The notes under the pieces were generated by a model. It was not told where the DNA came from. It saw only the letters and a program-made list of their open reading frames with translations, and made no database searches. Of a DNA stretch of 64,000 nucleotides, positions 10,432 to 20,670 are shown piece by piece. The position numbers and the translations under genes are program-made. Positions within the stretch are counted from its first letter, which is position 1; each line of letters begins with the position of its first letter. Location: the NCBI GenBank assembly GCA_023078685.1, contig JALGAS010000009.1, positions 2,604,001 to 2,668,000 of the forward strand, written 5' to 3'. This DNA comes from Neopestalotiopsis rosae. Lineage: Eukaryota > Ascomycota > Sordariomycetes > Amphisphaeriales > Sporocadaceae.

Positions 10432-10980
10432 GTTCTGGTAAAGTATGCAGCAGAATGCTTTTGCATCCCCTCACGTAGCGAAATGATGCTCCGATGCACT
10501 CGAGTAGTGGGCACGTGAAGAGTGACACAACAGGTCAAGGGTCATGAATCCGAGCATATCAGTCTTTGGATACCGGTGATATGTACAGTTGAGAGTCATA
10601 TATACATAAGTTTTACGGTAACGATATTGTCAAAGCCGGGAACAGTAAATATGAACATGTGATTAATCAATGCTTGGAATATCATGGATGCAAAGATCCG
10701 CGCACCATCGTCGGTTGTGTTAATTTCTTGTTGCAATGGCCATGTCTGGGTAGTTTGGTACGTACAGTAAAGGTAAGAGCGTCAGGGTCGCTCCATGACA
10801 TACACATAATCCCGGTGTCTCTTTCTGATGTGGCAGATAATAGGTTTTCGCCTAATCGAAAGCAACTACCAGTACAACGGAGCCCGGTTATAAGACTCGC
10901 ACCGGCCAGACCAAGCCCCTTGCTGTTGGTACTCTAACCTGACCCAAAGGGACAAGCACCCTAGACTCCACGCCCCACGC
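10432..10980. other. Intergenic, no gene recognised
   Basis: Short open frames only, no recognisable motif. Confidence 0.45.
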
Positions 10981-11481
10981 CCGGAAAGTCAGAGCTAAGG
11001 CCCACCAGTTCTTCGGTCTGCGGACGTTTAATCCACCCGCCAAGCAAACATGGCGCGGGCAAGTCGAATAACTGACTAACCAAGTCAAAACGACAGACAT
11101 TTACAGGAAGTGATTGCGAGTCACTCAGAATTGAATGCGCAAACAATTAGTCCGAAATCAAAAGACTAACAACCCAGGCAGAACGTCATATTGCATTCCA
11201 CATGGACATGCAGGCTGCCAGAGGGTCCATCTTGGTCACGTTACGCTTACGCTGCAGCTAAGCCGTGTTGTCAGGTCCATTTCGATATTTTGCTACCCTG
11301 AATTACAGATGTAACAGTAGCCTTCTGAAACAGTGAGACTTGTTTGCGCTGCTCGCAAATATGTGGCCACTCACTATCATGGGAGCCTCCCAAGCGGGCC
11401 CTGCCTGTGCGTGAAGGACTTGAAATGTGGGCCTTAAACCCGCAAGCCGGGACTATGTGGGTCTAAGCTCCGGCTTTCCGG
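10981..11481. mobile_element. MITE-like element with about 60-bp imperfect terminal inverted repeats
   Basis: The left end (CCGGAAAGTCAGAGCTAAGG... at 10981) and the reverse complement of the right end (CCGGAAAGCCGGAGCTTAGA..., ending at 11481) match over about 60 positions, including CCCAC and CTGCGG/TTGCGG blocks and a shared GTTTAA. The inside has no open frame of note. Related single ends occur at about 29310-29365, 33345-33400 and 60585-60640. The autonomous partner is not in the window. Confidence 0.6.
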
Positions 11482-12166
11482 ATAGACGCTGGAATACGAC
11501 AATGCTTGTCTCTTTGAGCCAGGTAAGAGTGGCAACAGCAACATCAACAGCAACAGAGATTTCATTTGGATGATGCGGATGTTATGACAGTATCTGCTGG
11601 GCTAGTGTAGTTTACCCCGGCAGATAGGGTGGCAGGTAATGTACAATGTGTCAAGTTCAAGTCTTGTTTTTGATCGGCAAGAACGGCACACGTACCCAAC
11701 ATCTTTCAGCTCTCGAGTTAGGCAGTCCAGACCATGGTCTTCTGTTTGAATATGCCCTTGTAGGAGACCGATGGGTCTCCTACAAGGTACGGCCCACTCA
11801 ACTCAACTACAGAGGTCTGCACTGGCTTAATCGATGTTCCGCTATTTCCTTGAGAATGTATGGCCGTAGATTAAAATGAATACAGAACCAAATTCGGTAT
11901 TGCACTACACGCTAAAACATTTCACTATGCTCTCTTGGAAGAGGAAGTCCCTCTCAATGCGTATGTCGGTATAGACGTCGTTGAATGATACGTGAAGGAA
12001 GCATTGCAAGTTGATGTTGTCGAGGGGTTCGTCTGTACTAGACTCGACATCGGGACAAGGGTAGCGTTGTGCGAACTTGCAACCGTCGTCCCGAGAATTC
12101 CAAAATTTTATTGACCACCCACTTCATTCAACGCTGTGCTGCTGCGAAGTCTTAGAATATAGCCCC
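11482..12166. other. Intergenic, no gene recognised
   Basis: A short near-palindrome (TTGTAGGAGACCGATGGGTCTCCTACAA, arms CTTGTAGGAGACC/GGTCTCCTACAAG) lies at about 11758-11786. No gene is supported. Confidence 0.45.
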
Positions 12167-12658
12167 TCACACCTGCTCTACCTCATCGAAAGGATACTCT
12201 TCGACATCAGCTACCGATTCATCTTCCGCCTCCCGCTTTAGCCTCTTTCTCATCCTGCGTTGATCACCGGATATCCCTTGCAAAGCTTCCATGTCCGTGG
12301 GTACGTGCGTGACAGAAAGACCTTTTGAGCCAGGCACATAGATGAGGTCGCTATGACAAGGTGCCGATGGCTGGAACTGCCCTCCAAAGCTCTGATTCGT
12401 CGATGTCTCTGACCCGCTTAGCATGGTCCTTAGACGCTCGATCATAAGTCCTTGACGTATTTCGGACTCGCGCAGCTCTTCGGCTTCTTTAAGCAGGCGG
12501 TCATTTTCGTGTCGAAGTTGATGGTTATCTTGCTGCAGACTACTTGTACATGTCTGCAATTGATGCAAGGAGCGGGCAAACTCTTGAAGAGCGTTGTAGA
12601 AAACTGTGATGGGAAGCATAAGAAGAGGAGCAGGAGGCACAAGGGTATGATCCGCCAT
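12167..12658 (-). CDS. Small coiled-coil protein, 163 aa
   Basis: Single open frame from ATG 12658. Residues about 25-80 form a heptad-rich coiled coil with Leu at regular spacing (ALQEFARSLHQLQT, LRHENDRLLKEAEELRESEIRQ, MIERLRTMLSG), similar in feel to a leucine zipper, but no bZIP basic region precedes it. The C-terminus is first basic (RRMRKRLKREAEDE), a possible nuclear localisation signal, and then acidic (DVEEYPFDEVEQV). Family not recognised; probably a nuclear or adaptor protein. Intronless as read. Confidence 0.55.
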   Translation of the reverse strand: MADHTLVPPAPLLMLPITVFYNALQEFARSLHQLQTCTSSLQQDNHQLRHENDRLLKEAEELRESEIRQGLMIERLRTMLSGSETSTNQSFGGQFQPSAPCHSDLIYVPGSKGLSVTHVPTDMEALQGISGDQRRMRKRLKREAEDESVADVEEYPFDEVEQV

Positions 12659-13025
12659 GATTGTATCAAAATTTGTCCCCGTGAGTTCGAATAAAAACCT
12701 TTTACTTGATCAATGTCAAGATATCGAGTGGAACGGTCCATGAATTTATCTCTATTGCGAGATTTTGTTCTAGGGGTTACATACTTTGCAGTCTCGTAGT
12801 GTTGTGGACCAACTGAGACCCAAATCTAGCTCCGATAATCCATCGTCGAAATTGGATGATAGCGATTTTCTGACCCTTCCACACAATACTGTAGTAAGGA
12901 TTGATATCGTAATAGCTAACAAACCGACTTCCGTCTCCTGGTGGGTCTGTCGATGCTCCATAATTGAACAAACTAGGGACTCGGACTTATGACCCACAGC
13001 CCCGCTGCTAGCTGATTACATCCAT

Positions 13026-13330
13026 TTACCGCCGTGCACTTGGTATCACTGGGAAAATACTGGAGTCAACGACACGCAGATTCTGAATCCCATATACCTT
13101 CAGATCTGTTTCTGATACGCTTTGGTGAGGCAACGGGGGAAGAACAAAATGATTGAACAGTAGAACCCTAAGACCCGTTTGTAGATACATCGGGAAGCAA
13201 ATACAATTACAGTTTTGGTTTTGTAGCAATGCCCAGACCAAAAACAAGCTACAGTACCAGGAGTACATCCCGGTGCACGATTCATACCGGGGCGCCATAT
13301 TCAATTCCAATCCAGGATACGGATAGCGTT
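13026..13330 (-). pseudogene. GMC oxidoreductase C-terminal remnant
   Basis: The minus-strand frame ends with ETDLKVYGIQNLRVVDSSIF and then PVIPSARR-stop, which matches the C-terminal FAD/substrate-site region of glucose-methanol-choline oxidoreductases (usual form D-x-x-L-x-VYG-x-x-NLRV-x-D-x-S-x-FP). A short NMAPR upstream (about 13285-13300) resembles the conserved S-M-x-P-R stretch that precedes it. The remaining 500 or so residues of a GMC enzyme, including the N-terminal GxGxxG, are absent, and the usual tail after the motif is cut. A fragment, not a working enzyme. Confidence 0.55.
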
Positions 13331-13738
13331 CAAATGGCTATAGATGGGTAATATTCCGTGAATGGCTCCTGCCGCTAGAAACTACAATCGATTCCCAATC
13401 CATGTACAGAAATCACTGAAACAGATACAGAAGCCACGTCGTAGGTATTGCAATTGATGGCATCGCCTTCGTCTCAAGACTCGAAATGATGCCCTTACCA
13501 GGTGATCAGAAACAACTGTGCGCGAAATATGAAAATGAATCCTTTCGCAAGCTTTCGAGGTTTTGCCATTGTGAAATATAATCATGTTCTACGGTACTGT
13601 ATTCAATCATCGTGTCTCGGAACGATGTCTGTTCTGGACTATTGGAGGCGGAGTGGCTGCTGTTGCGGCGTATAAAGCAAGCAAAACCTCCAAGTGCCCT
13701 CACGCATCTGGGCCAAGAACATCGAATCGATTCTCACC

Positions 13739-14700
13739 ATGGACCAACAACATATTCAGAAAGGCTTGCCGTGCAGCATCAAAGCGCCCGTGGATCAGCC
13801 ACGACGGATTGTCAGTCCGAGGGATCTGCTATCAGATAGCGACGGCACTGTGCAAAACGTCAGCGGCAATATCGCCGCAGCGGCAGCACCGAACCAGACC
13901 CCAACATCAATCATTGACCCAGTTCAATTAGGATGTGAAGTGCCATTCGCTGTAAGTTTTCGATTCGTCCGCCCAGGACCAGTTCCTTTGCTGATGTCAT
14001 AGTTTGACTCGGATTTCGGTGTTGATGTGCGCCATAGTTTCGATGCTATTGCCACTCATGATTTCTTTGACCCGTCATCATATGACGCCAATGAATTTGT
14101 AGTAAGTATACTCGGTCTTTTCTGACATCTTGTAAGTCACCAGATTCTGAGACCGTTTGCTTTGGCTAGGGATTTGGACCACAAGGACTCCATGTGCCAC
14201 CTGGAAATCATCTTCATCCCTACGAACTGATCGACCTTCGAGCAGGATGCATTAACCATAATCCGGACACTTTGGGCCAAACAACACCTATGAGTCCAGA
14301 CTCTATTCACCCTTGGCAGCATCAAGAACTATTCATCCATGATGAGCCACGCATTCCGACGCCGTTGAGCGTGCTCTTAAACCGATACAACTTTCCTGAT
14401 ATTCATATGTATGTGCATCGGCTGCGATGCGACGAATCAGCCATTGCAGTCAAAAGTCAAGGGACAATGAAGCGGCCTTTGAATTGCTTTTTTCTCTACA
14501 AAAAGGCTTTCCGAGGTGACATTGCCAAGTTGTTTCCAGGCCTGGATCAGAAAATGATAACAAGGGTTATCAGCGCGTCTTGGCGGATGGAGCCGGCGGA
14601 CATTCGGAAAATATTCAAAAACTTGGCAGAGGTTGAAATGTCCCATTATAAAAAGGCAAGAAGGCAAGAAGGCATAAAAACACGTAGCTTCCACGTGTAG
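13739..14700 (+). CDS. MAT-type HMG-box transcription factor, 280 aa
   Basis: Three exons, 13739-13951, 14003-14101 and 14170-14700, with GTAAGT donors and introns of 51 and 68 nt, give a closed frame of 280 codons. Residues 205-264 form an HMG box of the sequence-specific MATA_HMG type (KRPLNCFFLYKKAFRG, LFPGLDQKMITRVISASWRM, FKNLAEVEMSHYKK), with the R-P-x-N start, the FPG turn and the W of helix 2. The N-terminal 200 residues are low-complexity and hydrophilic. It is nuclear by inference, and could be a mating-type or mating-related regulator. None of the usual MAT neighbours (SLA2, APN2) is present, and the intron that MAT HMG genes often carry inside the box is missing, so I do not call it a MAT gene. 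ATG 13739 is the first good start; the frame is open a little further upstream. Confidence 0.85.
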
Positions 14701-15205
14701 TATGGACGAAGAGAGTAATGACAAATTGTCGAAAGCCTTTGAAAGATAAGAAGAGATGAGGGACGAAACGAAACGCTTCGAGTTCAATTCAAGTGATCTC
14801 CAAAGTGATTCAACTTCCGCTCGTCCGTCTGCCTCCTGCCCACTAGTGTTGACGCTCTGGTGCGACCTTGCGTGGTATTCAAGAGGGCTGGACTACTTCC
14901 TGCGATGTAGTCATGGAGCTGAACTCTTGGCAACCCTAGCAACAGCATGAAAATTTCCTGTTTCCTGCCCCTTGACCCATTCAGCATCAGATACGACGTT
15001 TTCGATTGAAATCTTTCTCAAGCAAGAATTAATCATTGGTCCTGTTGGTCATCACGTTCCAAAATCGACTGAAAGTTGGCGAAGCAGGCTTGATGGATTT
15101 CCATAGGGGTTCAATTCACTGTCCACATCTGGGTTTTTTTTCACGCCCGGTGATTCAAACTGCCGACGTATAACACCTCATGAGTGTATCAAGCCGCCGA
15201 ACGGT
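14701..15205. other. Intergenic, no gene recognised
   Basis: 3' flank of the HMG gene, then upstream sequence of the membrane fragment. No open frame I can support. Confidence 0.45.
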
Positions 15206-15484
15206 GCCGCAGGTCCCCAACGAGTTCCTAAGAGACAGGATCCCTTTGACATGGATACAACTACCGAAATATGGGGGCTCGGAGCTGTGCATGCCGTCTC
15301 CTTCGCATATGTCTGTGCTTATCACATCATCATAGTTGCGGCACCATTCGTCTTCTTTATTTGGTGGATTGAAACAATTCCGGAGGACTTACAAAACGCA
15401 TCTGTGCCGGCGACTGTGGTTTTTGGGCTTCTTTCACTTTTCTGGAGCGGCGCCGGCATCTTGACAAGCCGGAAGGAGGATTGA
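15206..15484 (+). pseudogene. C-terminal two-TM module of a larger fungal protein
   Basis: The frame carries DPFDMDTTTEIWGLGAVHAV followed by two membrane helices (about residues 15-40 and 55-75 of the ATG 15251 reading) separated by ETIPEDLQNASVPATVVFGL, ending SGAGILTSRKED. This arrangement (TTEIWGL..., ...WW...P-D-DLQNA-VP-T...GLLSLFWS) is the conserved C-terminal membrane anchor of large fungal proteins of unknown function found in accessory regions. Everything N-terminal is missing, and the frame upstream of 15206 does not continue convincingly. Probably a 3' fragment; a short 77-aa membrane protein starting at 15251 is possible. Confidence 0.5.
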
Positions 15485-15956
15485 CCGTTCTACGGATACA
15501 GCGTCCATGACAGCATGACATTGTAAAACGCAAAGCAGCTTCCTGGAATCAATTGTCTACCGTGTTCATTTTTTCAGGACAGCCCTTTCTGGACCTTGGA
15601 AGAAAACCGTACTTCCATACCTTTTGGGGGACAAAACCATGCGCATCACCGTACCCACAGTAGCTGGCGTAACAGAATACCCGTCCCAGCCCAATCGAAA
15701 GTGTTACGCCATCGTAGCGAGAGACAGCACTCCTTTCATCTGTGGGGACATGATCTACATATCATGACTCACTCTTGCCCGGAAATGTTTGTCTCGCTCA
15801 TCATGATCGTGTGGGCGTGCGGCTCTCAAATCGCTTAAACCGGAAGAAGGACCGCGGATCAAAACGTGTAACCATAGTGGGTCATTGCTCCCAATACTGG
15901 GACCTCGTAGGCTTACGAAGCATTGTAACACATATACTCCAGGCTCTAGGTTCTGA

Positions 15957-16145
15957 GGCTGTGCTCAATAGTTTCCATAGACGCGGGACACTGTTCTCTG
16001 CCTTAGATACTATTTTGCGTTGGGAGACTCTTCTGGGATATTCTTCTGGGGTCTTTTTCCATCCTACAGACGAAAGGGTATATCTGTCGTGGAGTATCCC
16101 TGGCAATTCTGCCTCTAGTGTAAAGATTTTCTAGATATAACCAAA
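15957..16145 (-). repeat. Dispersed minisatellite-bearing element, short copy
   Basis: Plus-strand order: diverged units (GGGACACTGTTCTCTGCC..., GAGACTCTTCTGGGATATTC), CCATCCTACAGACGAAAGGG, GTGGAGTATCCCTGGCA and CTCTAGTGTAAAGATTTTCT, then the match fades. The neighbouring open frames are shadows of this copy. Confidence 0.6.
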
Positions 16146-16334
16146 GCTACCAGGAATGAATTTTTGTCCACGATTCATACTTGGACTTATGTTCCTGTCC
16201 GAGCCAGGATATAGAAAGCGTTCATATGGGTTAGATCCTGTTTTGGAACAAGTTGAACACCAGACCTCAACCAGATCCACTCGGTACTGTTATTCACACC
16301 CAAGGCACTCGCTAAACTGCTTGTCAATCGTCAT

Positions 16335-16680
16335 ATACACACAATTCCGGAAGAGAACCTTTGTTGTCTATAGGACGGAAGAGTACTCCAACACAGAAGA
16401 GTACTCCAACACAGAAGAGTACTCCAACACAGAAGAGTACTCCAACACAGAAGAGTACTCCAACACAGAAGAGTACTCCAACACAGAAGAGTACTCCAAC
16501 ACAGAAGAGTACTCCAACACAGAAGAATATCCGGTAGTATCAGCGGGAAAATGTCTACTCATGTCACATTCGCTCTCGAACGAGGCAGAACCAATTCCTA
16601 CAACATAAACCAATCGTAGACGGTAAAGGCGCTTTGAATGAGCGTGACATGTATCGATTAGACACTTGCAGGTGTGTTGT
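16335..16680. repeat. Rearranged element copy around an 18-bp minisatellite
   Basis: Eight exact 18-bp units (GAAGAGTACTCCAACACA) occupy 16378-16521, followed by a partial unit. The left flank (CACACAATTCCGGAAGAGAA... at 16338) is element body in plus orientation. The right flank (ACTCATGTCACATTCGCTCT, CGTAGACGGTAAAGGCGC, CGATTAGACACTTGCAGGTG) is element body in minus orientation. The array thus sits at a junction between two oppositely oriented halves. The (SNTEEY)n reading frame across it is a consequence of the period. Confidence 0.8.
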
Positions 16681-16720
16681 TACCATTACTGTAGTATAAA
16701 AATATTCGTATTCTAGTGCT

Positions 16721-17170
16721 ATGCTTCTACAGATTATCTCACCTGGTGATTCACTTTTTCGAATGCCCTCCTCAGAGGAACCACTGATCACAATGGCTGA
16801 GCCGCAAAGACTATGTACATCAAGAACTTTTATTGCACTTATCTCGTTTGATGAAATCCACCAAGATCGAGTCGTAATCACGTTGCTGCACGACCCGAAT
16901 ATCGGGTATCCGCATCTCGTCACGGCTCCTTACATCTCAGACAACAATGGCAATATTGACAGTCCAATCAGCAACCCTGGCTGTACTGGCAATGCCAACA
17001 GCGACAAAGACAGCATGAACATTGCGCCGGACACACTAGGACAGGGAGGAATGACCACAGCGTACCCAACGTACCCTAAGAGTGGAATGGACATAGTCAA
17101 ACCTGATGGAGAGAGCTTCGGCAAGCCTCAGGACGTCGTCGGGAATCCGTCACCGCAGCATCGTAGGTAA
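16721..17170 (+). CDS. Hypothetical open frame, 149 aa
   Basis: Open frame rich in Asp, Asn, Ser, Gly and Pro in its second half, without recognisable domains. It ends ...PSPQHRR at a TAA that overlaps a GTAAGG donor-like site, 12 bp before the start of the C2H2-like frame. It may be an exon of the same gene, but I could not find a splice that joins the frames correctly. Low confidence. Confidence 0.25.
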   Translation: MLLQIISPGDSLFRMPSSEEPLITMAEPQRLCTSRTFIALISFDEIHQDRVVITLLHDPNIGYPHLVTAPYISDNNGNIDSPISNPGCTGNANSDKDSMNIAPDTLGQGGMTTAYPTYPKSGMDIVKPDGESFGKPQDVVGNPSPQHRR

Positions 17171-17182
17171 GGAGACAATGAG

Positions 17183-17395
17183 ATGCGAGATGAAGCCTTC
17201 CAAACATCGTTCATGGTGAGTAGCAGAAAACATCAAGTAGTATGTAGTGCATTCGTACTCACAGTCGGACAGGAATGCCAGTTCTGCAACAGAGTCTTCA
17301 CCAGAAAGTGTGATCTGTCCAGACACTGGAATCATACGAGAAAACGAGGCGTTTGCAGCCAGAGTACAAGAAGAAAAGTTACAGTGCTTCATTAG
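17183..17395 (+). pseudogene. C2H2-like zinc finger fragment
   Basis: The frame contains one finger-like unit, ECQFCNRVFTRKCDLSRHWN followed by HTRKRGVC: C-x2-C, 12 residues, then H. The second zinc ligand spacing (H-x2-H or H...C) is not the standard H-x3-5-H, so the finger may be degenerate. A GTGAGT...CTCACAG pair at 17216-17271 could be an intron, but removing it shifts the frame. The most likely reading is a remnant of a fungal C2H2 protein. Confidence 0.35.
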
Positions 17396-18351
17396 ATGTA
17401 GTTCATATCAGCCACTGTAGATTAATCCATTTGACAGATATCAGACTAGATGCCATCGCAGAGTAGGCGCCAGTCAATCCGCAGTGGAAGATGCGCTAAT
17501 CGGTCACAGAGAGTTTGACAATGGGGCAGTATCGATCAATCACAGAATCTGCTGACATCAAAGGAGGCTTCACCACAAAGATTGCGACGAATCTTAGACC
17601 TGTTGGTGCAGAAGCTGAGAATCATAAATTGTCTTTCTCACCAGCAGTGCTCATCACGTATATGGATGTAAAGTCAGCACGGCTGTTCGAATATAAATCC
17701 ATGTCTTACTAATCAACTAGGCTGGAAACTGTCAATACGGCGCTAGGGACAAGACTCACCCAGCAAAGATATATGTTGGATACACAAAGTTCGAGACGCG
17801 ACTAAAGGCTTTCGATGAAAGAATTAAATATCATGGAAGAGACCATAGCTGGGGGACCAAGCTTATGAGCGAAGATTATTCAGGCTGGACGACAGATTTG
17901 GAAAGAGAGCAGTTGGCAAATAACAGCCATCGAAAAGGCGATGGAATTCTATGCAAAAGCAGCCAAATGATACTGCCCTCAAAGACCAAAGAAATGTGGG
18001 TGTTCAAGCTTTATTGAATCCAGCACGGTCTTCTTCACCAGCTGACGTTTGGTGCTAGACGACAATGTGATTGCCGCTGGATATGTCTGACTGTCGTCCA
18101 GGATCAGAGCTCAGTTGATTTTGTACTGTAAATATATTCTCTCGTATCCACCCTGCTTCGCCTATGCAACCTTGTCTTCGAAGTTCTCCATTAGACGTGC
18201 ATTCATCAAGACGACAAGTCCGCATCCCATGGTAGTTGCAGAAGGAGTTTTCCGTGCTCAAGTACATGACCAGTACCCGCAGTGATGGCCTGTTGCAATG
18301 ACCTCGCGTCCTTCGCCATAAGTCTGGCGTCTAAAGAATCTTCGGTATTCC
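17396..18351. other. Intergenic, no gene recognised
   Basis: Short open frames at 17515-17712 (plus) and 18055-18267 (minus) have no recognisable motif. Confidence 0.4.
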
Positions 18352-18795
18352 TCACGCCATGATTTTCATCCACAAGAACTTGCGAGAAAGTACGGAGGTA
18401 TATTTGCCCCAGTCTTTACTTGTCTTCTGAATGGTTGTAAAGAAAGGAAGCAATTTCTTGCACCGAATAGATGCCTCATTCCATACACCAACAGCTTGGA
18501 ACGTATCATCGCCCCCCTCCAGCCCTTCGACGTCGTAATCACAGTCTATGGAAGATACAAGTAGCTGGGTGGCCTTGTTTCCAGCGGTGATGTCTTTTAG
18601 CTGGTGCGTTATTCGAGCTTTGAGGGCTGGCGATTTTAGGGGGTGGGGGTCATCGGCTTCATTGGTTGATGTGCCGCGTACCGCGACGCACTGGCATGAA
18701 GGAGTCGCGCATGGAAGAGTCTTCATAGTCATTGTGTAGGGTTTGTCGATAGTATCAGCTAGTAATGTTTGAATCGCTGGCGCTTCAATTGCCAC
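18352..18795 (-). CDS. Hypothetical protein fragment, about 147 codons
   Basis: Open frame that begins at a GTG directly after an acceptor-like CAAACTAG (18797-18804 on the minus strand), so it is probably a 3' exon whose 5' part lies upstream. The first ATG inside the frame is at 18732 (MTMKTLPCATPS...). The sequence has a Cys-rich spot (CATPSCQC), an acidic stretch and ends KFLWMKIMA. Family not recognised, no signal peptide, no TM. Confidence 0.35.
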   Translation of the reverse strand: MAIEAPAIQTLLADTIDKPYTMTMKTLPCATPSCQCVAVRGTSTNEADDPHPLKSPALKARITHQLKDITAGNKATQLLVSSIDCDYDVEGLEGGDDTFQAVGVWNEASIRCKKLLPFFTTIQKTSKDWGKYTSVLSRKFLWMKIMA

Positions 18796-18804
18796 GTCTA
18801 GTTT

Positions 18805-19955
18805 GTTTTTTTGAAGGAGGGGTTAGGTGTTCTGTAGACGCAAGCTTGGGTGAAGACGATATGATGAGGGGTAATACAGATGTCAAGAAACCGATTCGTG
18901 TCCACGTACACTGTAGAAGGAAGATACATTCCCCGCCCCGAGCAAATCACTTATCCGCTCTGCGCTACCGCACACTTCTTGGCTGTTTGTGATCCACCAA
19001 GGTCACTGATCGTTCTCTCATTGCATATCACAATTGTCATGTCTGTCGGAAATGTAGCAACTTTCCACATCTCAACATATTTGTGAAATAATTTATGTAC
19101 TGTGGTGGTGTAAATAAAACACCCCTAATCGAGTACCGATCTGATGGGGCCGCCCACTCGACAGCTGCCAAAGCGTGTACAAGGTCTCCACAAGTGGCTC
19201 CAAGCATGGCGTGGGTTTTTTCACTAACCCATCCTACCGTAGTAGGTTACATGTTTCTGAGGCTATGGACAGCCCATTCCCTGTCCTCAAGTGGCCCCGT
19301 TCTCCTGGGTCTAGTAGTCTGGAGGATACCTCTGCTTTCCTAAAGGAATTTAGTCTCCGAACTTGGCTTACGAAATGGTTCTTGCAATGGGGAGAAGGAC
19401 TGTAAGGATATACTTTTACTGTGTAGAAGCTCGCACCGTCCCACGTCTCTGACAGGCTCCATAATTCATTGTGTCAGCCTCGTGGCTGCCTAGAGTGGGG
19501 TCAAGGCCATAATGCTGCCAATTATGATGCTTGCCGATTCTGAGAGGGGTCGGGCCACTTGACTGTCGTTCCACATAGCAATTCGGCTTTTTAGCGCATA
19601 TAACTGGCCCATATTCTAATCGTTCCTAGCATGAGTCAGCGTTTGTGGGTTTTCTATTCTCCTACCAACTAGCACGCGACGAACAGGCATCCCGAGGCTA
19701 GCTGACGTGTGGCTCTAAGTTCGAGGTGCTGCTACAAACAAGACGATACGGAGCCCGCAAATCCAGGTCAAGATGCCATGCGATATTCCAAACAAAGGTG
19801 GCAAGCTGTCCGGTGTTTCCGATGGGTTGTCAGGCACTGCTGGTGTCAGTGATACGACAGAGTTAGTGCTCGATGAACCAGACAACGTAAACTTGTGAGA
19901 CGGATCACTGCAATTCCTCAATGACGGAGAGATCTAGCTAACCTTGAAGACACAG
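18805..19955. other. Intergenic, no supportable gene
   Basis: A minus-strand frame at 19715-19921 has one hydrophobic segment (LFGISHGILTWICGLRIVLF) near its C-terminus and could be a scrap of a membrane or GPI-type protein. The missing N-terminal part of the Fungal_N gene that follows would be expected on the plus strand here, but I cannot find it. Confidence 0.35.
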
Positions 19956-20670
19956 TCGTGTCGCCGGTATCACACCCACAGTCCTCGACTACAAGAACCT
20001 AGTTTGCCAGATTCACGTTGTGCGTGAACAGCTACATCAGCTTAATACAGAAGTCCGACAGATGATCAATGAGGATACCGTCGCTTCAGCTGTCGAAATA
20101 CAAGCAAAGCTGGATGAAATTGACAGCACCCAACAGCGTTTCTCGATTCACGCTGAACTCGCTGCACACATCGAGCAGCTCAATCCAACTCTGAAGGAGC
20201 ATCGGCATCTCCATTCAGGACAAGGAAAAATAACACAGCTCTTTGAAGCGGGAAAAACAAGCGAGAGTGTTTGTAAATGTCAATGCAACAAGGTTGCATT
20301 TGGTTCGGAGGACTTGATTAGTACAGAGCGACATAACGTATTCCAGGACATTACTATGGATGGCGATACCTATAATATTTCGGTTTCAACGGCAGGATTG
20401 CTTGTCACTGCTAAAAGAATCAACTTGGAAGGCAAAGCACGGCACGTTGGTGGACAAATCAGCGATGACAGTTATCAAGAAAGCATAGCTGCCTTCACAC
20501 AAGTTTCTATAGGACATCACGATCCATCGACAAGGGCCGATGGAGATCGCATGAAGACAAATCTCATTCAAGGGACAGACGGTGGAGGCTCCAGAGCAAG
20601 TCAATTTCAGGATCGTTATGGTCCAGGATTTAGGCTTTCTGCGCTGGGAGACACGACACCCCATACGTAG
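19956..20670 (+). pseudogene. Fungal_N (STAND-type N-terminal) protein fragment, 5' end missing
   Basis: After an acceptor-like ACACAG at about 19955 the frame reads VAGITPTVLDYKNLVCQIHV and then a long amphipathic helix (EQLHQLNTEVRQ...) and KLDEIDSTQQRFSIHAELAAHIEQLNP, as in fungal proteins with the azaphilone-cluster protein L N-terminal domain, usually called Fungal_N. A later segment (VFQDITMDGDTYNISVSTAG, LLVTAKRINLEG...QISDDSYQES) is the conserved C-terminal part of such proteins. The expected N-terminal hydrophobic helix (MDPLS-type start) is not found upstream. In NLR-like fungal proteins this domain precedes effector or repeat domains; here none follows. Probably a truncated remnant of an incompatibility/innate-recognition type gene. 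Confidence 0.5.

Noticed and set aside
11758..11786. Rho-independent terminator or riboswitch-like hairpin
   Set aside because: The organism is a fungus, the stem is not followed by a T run in a transcription unit, and no gene adjoins it.
16335..16608. Open frame with (SNTEEY)n repeats read as a repeat protein
   Set aside because: The repetition comes from an 18-bp minisatellite, whose length is a multiple of three and so opens every frame on both strands. The flanks belong to a dispersed element.
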